The notes under the pieces were generated by a model, which had not been told where the DNA came from, did no database searches, and saw only the letters and a program-made list of their open reading frames with translations. From Dimorphilus gyrociliatus (lineage: Eukaryota; Annelida; Polychaeta; Dinophilidae): a DNA stretch of 64,000 nucleotides. Shown here piece by piece: positions 40,402 to 50,600 of this stretch. Position 1 is the stretch's first letter. Each line of letters opens with the position of its first letter. The translations under genes were made by a program, and so were the position numbers. The DNA is taken from positions 372,001 through 436,000 of the forward strand of contig CAJFCJ010000028.1 in the NCBI GenBank assembly GCA_904063045.1. Direction: 5' to 3'.

Positions 40402-42257
40402 TTAGTTCCAAGCTTGTTTCACTCGAGCATGATACTGTAGAAAAAAGAATTTGTTCGAATGAGCAAATATTAAATAAAAACGTGCTTTTTACTTACCCTG
40501 GGAGTAAATGGCGTATTCTTCAATTGTTGAGCTTCCTGATCAAGTAGTTCACTGTAGGCTTTCTCGGCTAATCGACTCTGCTGTAATTCTCTTTCCATTT
40601 CATCGTCTGCCATCCTACTGAGCGCTCTCTTCTGTGCAACTTGATTTTCAATTTCTCTTCTAGTTGTCTCTATCTTTTCTTTCTTTTCGTTGTCTTCAGA
40701 AATTTTCAAATTATTTAATTCGTCAAGATCTTCTAAAAGAATTTCTCTTTCACGTAAACTATTCATTTGCTTCTCCTTAATAATCTCTAAACGTTCCTCA
40801 ATCTGTTTCCCTCTTTCTTCCAAAACCTCTTTCATCAATTTCTCTCTAGCTAATCTTTCCAACTCCCACTGCCTTTCCCTTTGAGCCCATTGCTTCTCTG
40901 CTTCCTCTCTAATTGAATTAATAAATAGAATAATTAACTCATAACCGCAGAAAATATAATAAATAAAATTTTTTACTGATAAAGCAAGTTTAATGCAGCT
41001 TCTCTTTCTCGTTCCTCTTGCAATTGCTTCTCTAAAACTTCTTGCATCCACTTAGCGTCCGCCCGAGCTTTTTCCTGTTTATCTTGCTGTTGCTGAAATC
41101 TTTCTTGCTCTTGACGAGCTAAAATTTCCATAAAATTTCGATCTTCTTCCAACTGTTTTTGCACTTCTCTGGATTTTCTCTTGAGAGCGGCTGCGTGTTG
41201 CCTTTTCAATATACGTCTGCCAATGTAACAAATTATATAATTGAAAATTGCCCTGCTAATGTGCTCCAGATATTGAATGTAATGAAAATTGATTTACCCT
41301 ATTTCAGCTTTCTTACGCTGTCTTTCCGTCTCTAATCGTTCTTCCTTCAAGGCTTCCACATCCAATCGTTCTTTCATCAGTTCTTCTTCTTCGAATTTAA
41401 TCTTCTGAGCTTCTTGTTCTCTCTCTCTTAATTCTTCCATTTGGTACTTTAAAGCCGCTGCTAATTCTTCATTTCTCAATTTTTTCCTTGATTCTTCTTC
41501 TCTAGCTAATTTTTTGGCTTCTTTCAACTGAATCTTGCGCTCTAATTCTTCTTCAGCGTCTATCCTCGCTTCTTCCTCTTTAAGAATTTCGTGCTCTTCA
41601 ATTTGTTCACGCCAAGTATCAATAACATGTTCGCTTAAGCGGGCAGATTCAATCTTGTGAGGTAGAGAATTAATAATAATTTAAGAATTTTACTAAGTAT
41701 AAATTTAAAGCTAATTACTTCTCGTAATTCAGGATTGTTCTCTCTCCAGTGGTCGTATAATTTCTGCTCTACAACCTCTCTCCTTTTTTCTTCTCTTGCA
41801 GATTTAAGAGCTTCAGTCTTTTCTTTCATTAAATGTAATGGTAATCGCTTTCCCGAATAATCCCTTAGCTCTCTCTAAAAATAATTTCCATAATATTTAC
41901 AAATGCATAAAAAAATATATTAAAACTTACTTGATACATTTCGCTTTCGTTTGAAAGCAATTTTGCAAGCTGTGTACGACGAAATTGCAGTTTTGTTTCT
42001 TTTGTTTCATTTTCTTGTTTTCTTGCCCACGCTTCCATACTGTAATCGATTCAATTTATTACAGAATAACACTATAGAGGTGTTGTCAATAATTGTTCAA
42101 TCTACCTGGCGTTAAAAGAACTAGGTGATTCCCAAGAGCAGTGTTTATTTACAGAGACATGTGCGCTTTGTAATCTCTCCGCATGTCGAACCCAATTTTG
42201 ATGCCGATCATCTTGAATTTGACGTCGTCTAGCAGTGTACAAGTGGGGTAGGGCCAT
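40402..42257 (-). CDS. TCHP: Trichoplein (TCHP), keratin/centriole-associated coiled-coil protein
   Basis: Seven minus-strand exons (42106-42257, 41931-42039, 41719-41874, 41298-41653, 40977-41216, 40497-40908, 40402-40434) give 485 aa against 498 in human. Almost the entire chain is a Glu/Lys/Arg/Gln coiled coil. Family landmarks in order are an MALP start, EQKLYDHWRENNPELRE, an RQRKKAEIGRRI block, WMQEVLEKQLQEEREREAAL, EEAEKQWAQRERQWELERLA and the C-terminus YHARVKQAWN, which resembles the vertebrate end. The last coding exon is only 33 nt but carries this tail. Trichoplein sits on centrioles, binds ninein and keratin filaments, activates Aurora A and restrains primary cilium assembly. It is head-to-head with the JmjC gene. 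Confidence 0.92.
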
Positions 42258-43187
42258 AATTTTCCTAAAGCGATTAATTTTTATAAACTTAACTTTCAAA
42301 CTCACAAAGAAATGAGTAATTAAACTGTGGACTCAATAAATTCAATTTTTGTTCTTAGTTTTTTTTTTAGGCTCATATTAATAGAAAGATTTTTTGTAGA
42401 AATTTTTGGGAATCGGAATGCGAATGAGCGATATTAGATTTCCTGTAATTGTTGTAAAAAAAATTGCTTTTAAAGACTTCTTTCAGAAGCATTACCTTAA
42501 TTAGACTATAGTCTGTTTTTAAAGTAGATAAATTCAGTAGAGCGATTACTTCATGTATTGAATTTAATAAAAACAAACAGATTTGGTGGACTAAACTTGC
42601 GGATTCTTGTAACGCGCGTCGGAAGTAAACAAATCAAGTTCCCTCCTTTAACCCTAAAGATTTTCTTACACAGCGACATCTGTAAATTATATAAAAAGTT
42701 ATTGGTAACTAATAATTCACACGTTGACATAGTATTAAGTTTTTAGGCTTTATTCTATTTGAACATGCTGTTCTATAACAAAACAGTTGCTGTAAATATT
42801 AAAATTTAGAACCTATTTTATTTATAAATCAATTAAGTAATAATTGGAGCGTAAAGACATCATGAAAATGGAAACATTTTCGTTTATTTATCCTTGACTT
42901 TTTTCTCTTTAAGATAATATACTCATACAAACATATAATATAAGGACAAGAACAAAAATATCTTGCATGGTAAAAATATTACTTTCCTATCTATACAAAT
43001 GATAAATTTAATACCTGTCTTTAAATATTCAGAAGAGAACTCTTAATGTGGGATATTCCTTTATTCTCATTTAAACTTCTCTACTATATAGAATAGCATA
43101 AATATAAAGGATTTAAAAATCTTTCCAGAACAGCCTTTTGAAAGCTGGTATACATTCCAGTGTAGAAAAAGAAAATAGAAAATTGTC
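42258..43187. other. Divergent intergenic region between trichoplein and JmjC gene
   Basis: About 930 bp, AT-rich. CGCG-containing sequence near 42610-42625 is the only compositional change. No coding sequence is recognised. A splice-acceptor-like CTTTAG just before the trichoplein ATG could mark a 5' UTR intron. Confidence 0.45.
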
Positions 43188-44539
43188 ATGTGCTTTCTTG
43201 AATTTTACTTTATTTTAGCTATCATTTGCGGTTTTAATTGCGAATACGCAGGTCATAATAAACCTTTCGGAAGTCATCAAGATCCAGTTGGGAAGCTAAT
43301 AGAACTTGACGATTTTCCTGATCCAGGAACTTTTTTTGATGACTACGTAATTGATTCTCAGCCATTTATCGTTAAGAAAGGAGCAACAAAAATACCAGCA
43401 TTTAAGCTATGGACAGACGAGTATCTAAAATCTAAGTATGGATTTTTGAATGTAACGGCTGAAATTGGAAAGAAAGAAGATAGAGCAGAAAATTTAATCA
43501 ATCCAACTATGTCCGTCTATCTAGATATGTATAAAAACAGTGATATTTACATGGTTTATGACGTTCCTCGAATAATGATGGGTATAATTATACCAATTTA
43601 GTTACTATATCTAAAAATATTTGTCCCAGCAGATGATCTCATTATTCCTAAGTCTCTAAGATGTGGTGGTTTTCTAAGAAATTTGCAATTACTCGTTATG
43701 TGGTTTAGTAGCGGAGGAACCAAATCAGTTCTACATAGCGATTCTATTGATAATATCAATTGTCTGTTTGATGGTGTTAAAGAGCTAAGGATGATTGACA
43801 AGGCGAATATCTATTATTAATATTATTTATAATTATGATAGAATTATGAAAATATATCTTTTTTTTATTAGGAGTTGAAATCTCAAGTTGAGGATGAGAG
43901 TAACAATTGGGTTAAAAATGGTGCTTACAGCAAAGTTGATGTTGAAAGGGTTGATATGAATATATATGAAAACTTTAGAAATATTCCTTGGTGGCACGCC
44001 ATTATGGAAAAAGGTGATTGTCTTTTCATACCAAAAGGATGGTATCATACTGTTTGGTCGACTGGAAATAGAAATTTAGCTGTTAACTTCTGGTTTGCTC
44101 ATCTTTTACGGTTTGACGATGAAGATTGCAATAATAACTTCATCAAAGACGATACTCCACTATCTAAAGTTTATTCTGATGATCCTAAGTCCCAAAGACA
44201 AAGAAAATTAGAAGAATATCGTTCATCTCTATTTGAACCATTCATACATGCCGAAGTAATAAATGAAACTCACTTTGATGAATTTATGGAAGAAGCAAAA
44301 CAGTATATAAAAGAACCTAGAGAATATCTTAATGAGGTTCTTATACTTTTTCATAAATAATTTCATAAATATTTTAACAAAGTATTATCAAATTTTCTTC
44401 TTCATAGCTTCTTAAGATTTGCGATACAAATCACGATTCGGCAATAGATTGGGAAGAGGTATTTCAGTGTCCTATTGAGAACATTAAAAACTTCGAACTA
44501 TTGTTCGAAGACACAGAAATTAAAAGAGATGAACTTTAG
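43188..44539 (+). CDS. ER-lumenal JmjC (cupin_8) oxygenase with EF-hand and RDEL tail
   Basis: Four exons (43188-43581, 43633-43802, 43872-44336, 44408-44539) encode 386 aa. Residues 1 to about 19 form a hydrophobic signal peptide (FYFILAIICGF). The JmjC/cupin fold carries the 2-oxoglutarate oxygenase iron triad: H166 and D168 in LHSDSID, and H247 in FIPKGWYHTVW. A canonical EF-hand loop, DTNHDSAIDWEE, occupies 349-360. The chain ends RDEL, a KDEL-class ER retrieval signal. Together these predict a calcium-binding, Fe(II)/2OG-dependent hydroxylase in the ER lumen; the substrate is unknown. Intron 2 needs a GC donor (aag|gcgaat at 43803) because no GT is nearby, and intron 1 ends in a cagcag tandem acceptor. 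I do not recognise a named orthologue; human JMJD8 is lumenal but not obviously the same protein. Confidence 0.85.
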
Positions 44540-45507
44540 TATTATTGTACACAAATGAACAACTTAAAAATTTAAGCGTTGGTTTCAAATACAAGGTATT
44601 GTTCGATCTGCTTTCATCACTAATAGAACTAGTTTTGCATTCAGTAATGCCGAAATAGCTTTGATTTATACTTTACAACCTACTCAGAAAGTGCTATTAT
44701 AAGTTTTGTTATTAATTCTACTATGAAATGTTTTCCGAAGTTCAAATCATCAAAAATCAACTTTCATTTTAGAAGTTTATTATTTTTCTTTGAAATAAAC
44801 GAATTTTACATTGAAACCTATGTAGAACGAAAGTATTAGTGAATGATTTTTTATTCTACAATACAATGAAGATGTCGCTGCAAATTGACATTTTCTGTTC
44901 TGGCTGAAAGCAACCATTCGTATGGTTACAGAAACGAAAGTTGCTATAAGTACAACATTATACCGTCTACTGTTATTATAATAAGTAATTGTTGCAGTGG
45001 AATGTGAGTTTTCGATTTGCGGTTTGCATGTTGTGATCTCTTCACGATCCTCATTTTATGTTGTAGCGCATCAACACCACTCAAATTCACTATATTCGTA
45101 TTTGTGACGTTAAGGTGTGGAGATACAGACCGTTTCATACACATATAATAGTAATTAATAGAGAGAGAGAGAGAGGAATTAGGTTACAAAAAAATATCAA
45201 TGAATTATAAAAGTGAATGAGCGAATTAATAACCTTAAAAAAACTCATTTAACCCAAAAAAATATGAAATGAACGCTATTGTTAAAAATAACAATAACAT
45301 TCAGTAAAATTACGATATGTTCCAGCACATTTTTAAACAGATGTGTTATTTTTTTGTATTTATAATCAACTAGTTCACAAACGTATATATAAGTAATGTA
45401 GATTACATTTAATTTTCTAATATGCTTAGATGGTGTACTATATACGATATATAAATAACTATTAGTATATACTGTATAAAATAGAAATAATGATATTATA
45501 AGAAAAT
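44540..45507. other. Spacer between JmjC and claudin-like gene
   Basis: AT-rich, with a short (AG)n near 45162-45175. The minus frame at 44944-45144 lacks family features. Nothing else is recognised. Confidence 0.45.
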
Positions 45508-46114
45508 ATGGTAGAGATTATTGAAAATTTTAAAAATCAGAGATTACCAGCATTTGTTCTCGTTGGAGTTTTACCTGTAACTTTATTGTTCCATATTATT
45601 GGGATATCAATACCTCAATGGGTTAAAATTAGCGGTTATAAAGAAGGTTTGTGGGAATACTGCGATCCTAGTTGTACGAAGCATAATTGCAAACCTGATT
45701 GGTTGTCTTCATCTGGTGCTTTTGCTATTATTTCAACATTATGTCTTGTTGGTGCACTAGTTTGTTTAGCTGTAATTACAACGACAAAAATATTTGAGAA
45801 AAACCCATCAACTATACTTATGTGTTCACTATGCACTTCAGCCGGTAAGCTAAATACCTTTTTTTTATCCTACAATTTACTATTTACTCTCTTAGTTCCG
45901 ATGATATTATAGTAATTTTTAATGAATTTTTTTCACAGCTTTCTTTACAATGCTTACCTGGGGAATCTATGTTGGGAATACTGATAAAAAGGATCATTTA
46001 GATGCTGGCTTTGGCTTAGTTGTATTTGGTTGGATTTTGCAGATAGCGTGCTGCTTGATCAGCCTAATTTCTTTTCGGGAATTTAGTAGTATAACTATTG
46101 GCCAGTCGGCATAA
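45508..46114 (+). CDS. Claudin/PMP22-like four-transmembrane protein 1
   Basis: Two exons (45508-45844, 45939-46114) give 170 aa. Four hydrophobic segments are at about 17-37, 71-92, 110-125 and 135-155. The first extracellular loop has the claudin-superfamily signature: W before the loop (IPQWVK), then GLW and spaced cysteines (GLWEYCDPSCTKHNC). Members form or regulate cell junctions or act as channel or myelin tetraspans. The single intron is phase 1, just before TM3. A paralogue lies 0.6 kb away in convergent orientation with an intron of the same phase at the same place. No specific claudin orthologue can be named. Confidence 0.72.
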
Positions 46115-46737
46115 CTTTTCTTACTTTATTTCTAATTCTAAATATTTACGCAACTTGTCAATCTATTTAATTGAATAAACTCATCTGACTAGTTGTATTT
46201 AAGTGGACAGTATTCAATCTGAGTGTAAGAACATTTTTTTACTTTAATCTGAACCAAGAAGGAATATATTACTAATAATTTTAAAAGTAGATTTTCTTTC
46301 GAACACGAAAATTACAACACCAAATATTTTCTGGGTTTTGAAAATTTCTTCCTAGACTTAACATTAAAAAGAAAGTATGAATCCAGCCTAGTTTATTCGG
46401 TAAATAAATAACTATACAATTAGGACTAAAATGACTAAGATATGAATAATGATAGCTAAGTGGTATTTTCGATGATGGCCTAAGAAACTTTTATTTTTTA
46501 GTCATTTGGTGAAAATAAAAATTAAAACAACTCTATTTAAATTTATACTCTTTGAAGTTTGAAACTAGTGTAGGTTTATGTATTGTACAATTCAATTAAT
46601 ATAGGTAAATAAGTACGTCTATTCGTCTATTCCATAATAGAAATTCAAATAATGTATTTATTATTATTTTAATAATGATGTATTCTATTCTGTGTTTGAA
46701 TACAATGTATCAAAATTCCTTTCTGCAAGATTGGCTT
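46115..46737. other. Convergent 3' spacer between the two claudin-like genes
   Basis: AT-rich. It contains one copy (46346-46387) of a 42-bp direct repeat whose partner is at 47354-47395. No coding region is recognised. Confidence 0.5.
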
Positions 46738-47395
46738 TCATCTAAGACCCATAAAACCCAATGTAACGCAGAATATTTGTAAGACAGCAGAAGCAATGTG
46801 CAAATAAAAAGCAGTTGATAATTTTTGATTTTTTGCGAGTTCAAGAAACTTTCCAAGACAAACTCCAGCAGTTATCAGGATGGAAGCAACTAATTAAAAA
46901 CAATTTAAAGTTTTGAGTTATGACTATTAATACATTATGAAGTTCATCGATACTTACTTCCGAGAAAGCTAAGAACAATCATAGTCAAAAATGATTTCCT
47001 TACAGTGAAAGAAGAAATAAACAATGATGCCAGAAATACAATTAATTCAAAACAGATAAGCAATGTTCCAATTACTGCAAAAGCTTGCATAGCAGTCCAA
47101 TAATCAACATCAGGAATTTCAGAGGTACAAATAGACGTGGGCTTATGACATACTTTCCATAAGCCATATTTGATTGGGTAATTCGTGAATTCAAGCCAAT
47201 CAGGGAGAGCTATTGAAGTTATCTGCACTATAATATTAATTAGCAATATTAAAATCAGTATCTTTCCTGCTGCCCCAATTTCTTTCAACTTTGTTTCAAG
47301 AAGACTCATTGTTTAATCTCCGAAGTTTACAGACGACTGTCCTCACGTAAAAGTTCTTGCTAGACTTAACAATAAAAAGAAAGTATGAATTCAGC
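46346..47395. repeat. 42-bp direct repeat pair flanking the minus-strand claudin-like gene
   Basis: Copies at 46346-46387 and 47354-47395 are in the same orientation and match at 39 of 42 positions by hand alignment; both contain the core aaaaagaaagtatgaat. They bracket the gene at 46738-47309. Confidence 0.75.
46738..47309 (-). CDS. Claudin/PMP22-like four-transmembrane protein 2
   Basis: Two minus-strand exons (46958-47309, 46738-46889) give 167 aa. Four hydrophobic segments are seen, starting LILILLINIIVQITSIAL. The first loop carries the claudin-superfamily pattern LPDWLEF ... YGLWKVC ... SIC. The one intron is phase 1 and precedes TM3, as in the neighbour at 45508-46114, which supports origin by local inverted duplication. 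A specific orthologue cannot be given; the role is presumably in cell contacts or membrane organisation. Confidence 0.72.
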
Positions 47396-47638
47396 AAATT
47401 TTACTGGTAGATATTTATGATTAGGCCTAATATGTAGATTCTTTTGAGATCCTTTTGTAAAAGTTGTACCTGAGTTATTATTCTCCTAAACAAATGGAAA
47501 ACGAAAGTAAAATCTTCACATTCCCATACTTTTCAAAATTATTAACAAAGATTTTTATTTAAAACTAATACTTTTGGACGAACCGGAAGTAAAAGAGAAT
47601 AAAATAAAGAAAATAATGATAAATGTAAAAAGACTTTT
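47310..47638. other. Spacer between claudin-like gene 2 and CPLANE1 3' end
   Basis: Upstream DNA of the claudin-like gene and the 3' UTR of CPLANE1, with the second 42-bp repeat copy and a TAGGCCTA at 47424-47431. No gene is recognised. Confidence 0.45.
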
Positions 47639-50600
47639 TTAACTAAATTGTTCATCATTCAAAATATTTTGAATACGATCCCAATCGATAATCGAGCCTG
47701 TACTATCGCTTGCTAGAGATGCTGCTTCTACTAGTTCCTTTAACCTAGCGCTTTCTTGGTAACTGTCAGTTGTCTATTATGAATTTGGAAAGAATAGTTT
47801 AATTATCTTATCAATTTTAAATATATTATTGTTTACCTTTGAAATTGCGCTTGTATCTCCATCGTATAAGATTCGTTTCATATCTGAATTTACACTCCAT
47901 TGACTAAGATCGCTATCTGGGTCATCAATGTATGGTGAATCGTATGGTCTTTGCCTTACAGTTTTTGTATTCTTTTGTAAAGCTTGTAGTTGATCTTGAT
48001 ATGTTATTGGTTGACGAAGAGGTTTCTTACATTTAATTGAAGATTTAAGTTTTCTTGGTTTTGACGATATTCGAGCACCTGAATAAGTTTATGTAATTTA
48101 TGATTTGTTAATAATCAATTTATAGAATTACAATAAATTTACCTTTTTGTGGCTGTAACTGCTTTAGCTGTTCAACATAGCTTACTGGCTTTCTTCGCGG
48201 TTCTTTCGGTTTAAGAGAGCTATATGTTCTGTTTGGAACTTTAACTTTTGCAGATTTATTTCGTCCTGAATTTTTATCGCTTCTGACTCTCAATTCGGCC
48301 AGCCTTTGAGTGTATGTTTTTACTATTCTAGGTCCTTCTCTCCTAGTAATTCTTGACTGTTTTTGAACTTGATGATGGGATCCCACAGGAGCCGAATATC
48401 TTCGAGGCTCATCAGCAAAAGTTATCGTGTTTCTTGTCGTGTCTCGTTCAGAATTGGGAATACTTCTTTCAGATTCTTGCATTTTCAAAAAATCTTCGAA
48501 ACTTTGTATTACTTCACCCTCTTCTTGTCTTTCTTGTAAATGATCAAGTCTTTGTCTTTCTTCTTCGGCTTCTCGCGCTATTCGCAGACGCTCTTGCCTC
48601 CTTCGTTCGATTTCAAGCTTTCTTCGTTGAATATCTTCTTGTTTTTCTCTGACAATCAATTCTTGACGCTTTTCACGAAGCTTTTCATGAAATTTTTCGT
48701 CGGAAATTAAAGTTCCAATAGATGTCACTCTTTTAACTGCCCTTTGCTTCACAGGATCATACTCATAGATTGATTTCATATAATGATCCATTGATAATCT
48801 ATCTGGATCTTCGTCTTGCTGTTTCTCACGCTCTCGTTCTCTTCCCTCTTGCTTGGAAGGTTTGTCTGAAGGAATGTCCTTCCTCTTATTTGTCACCTGT
48901 AGGATTTGTGTAACGGATGTTTCAGCCTTTTTTCTCGGTATTTTTTCCCTTAGTAAACTCTCCATGAGTTCATCGGCCTCCATTATTCTTCTATATTTCG
49001 CTTCATTCAGTCTTTGCTTCTTAATTTCCTCGTCTTCTTTATGAATAGGCTGAGTTGCAGTTTGCTTTCGGTTAAATGGATGTTTTTCATTCTGAATAAG
49101 TTCTTGTCTTTTTTCGCGAAACATTTTATCTTTTTCCTTCTTTTTTACTTTCATCCATTCAAGTAGCTCTCCCCTTTTCTTCTCCGATTTATCAGATCTT
49201 GAAGAAAGTATTACTTTTGGTTCCGCAGACCTAGCTGAAGCCGGCTCTTCATCGTGAAAGACCTCTTTCAAAATCTCTTGAACCTCAACAGATTCAGCTA
49301 AATCTTTTATGGAATGAACCTCTCCTTCTTCTAATGTTTGAAGCTTTGAACTTCTTTCGTCGTATTCATCAGCAAGTTCTTGAAATTTTCTATCTATTTC
49401 TTCGTCATCATCTTCCATAACAGCTTGCTTCTTATCAAGATGCTCCCACTCATCCGTATATCTATCTAAAGTCTTTAGAACCTCACGGTTTCTTTCAAAT
49501 TCATGATCCATATTTTTCGACATAACATTGATAGCTTGAATTCTCTCATCCATCTGGCTTAGTCGTCTTTTAATCTGATCTTTAGTCTTTAGCCTTGATA
49601 ATTTCTCAACATTTTCACTGCTCCAAATTCTACAGACATGAATCTGGCAATTAAATAAATGAATTGTTAAAGAGATTTCTACTAACCCATTTTCAGAAGA
49701 ATCTCCTAAAACTCTTTCAGTAACTTTATCATGTTGTTTTGGTGAATCTTCAATATATTCCACAGACTTTTTAGTTTTATTTAAATTATCAACTTGAACT
49801 TCTTGCTCCCTGACAACTGGTAAGTCTTTATTGATTTCTTCTATAACATCAACTCCTATGTCAACAACATTTATAAATTTCTTTTTATCTTCGCGAAATT
49901 CTAAATCGATAAAAACTTCGGGAGCAACAATTCCTTTCCCGGAAATCTAAAAGAATAGGAAAAAAGTATTAGCTAATAAAGAACGTCCCTTTTACACGTA
50001 CTTACCTCTTTTGACTTTTTCAATTCCATTGCAGCTCTATATTGAGCTTCGGCATAAGTTAAATCAGCTTTCTCAAGCTCTTCATCAGTTACTAGACGAT
50101 CGAATAGGCCTAAAATAGATAAAAACCTTAATTATAAAAGGCACAAACGTGGTGAAAATTTTACCAGGAGTTATTGCGTAACCATGATCTAAGTTGTATT
50201 CAGTTTGAACCTGTTTTTCAGTCGCATTTTCGAGCTAAAAGAACAGTATGGTATTGTTAGAACTATTTATCATGAAATAATAGTAACTCTAAAGTGTAAA
50301 CTCAAGTTCATGCAAGAAAAAAAGATAAAGAAACCTCTTCTTCTCCATAATCATCAATCTTTTTGGGTAAAGCTAAAGCTAATGAAGGTTCAGCAGAATC
50401 TGTTGCTTCCCCCTCTTCATCAAACTCTGAATCACTATAGCCGGTATGTTGCATTTCTAAATCCTGTTCAGTTTCTCTTTCTTCTTCGTCTAGTTCATCT
50501 TCTTCTTCTTCTATATCTTCGTCTTCGTCTTCATATTCATACTGTCTTCCAATTTCTTCGGATTGTTTATCTTCGTGTTGAATTTGAATTATGGGAATCA

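Noticed and set aside
48353-49044. Plus-strand frames antisense to the CPLANE1 coiled coil
   Set aside because: They are reverse translations of Glu/Arg-rich coding sequence and have Phe/Leu/Ser-rich low-complexity products.
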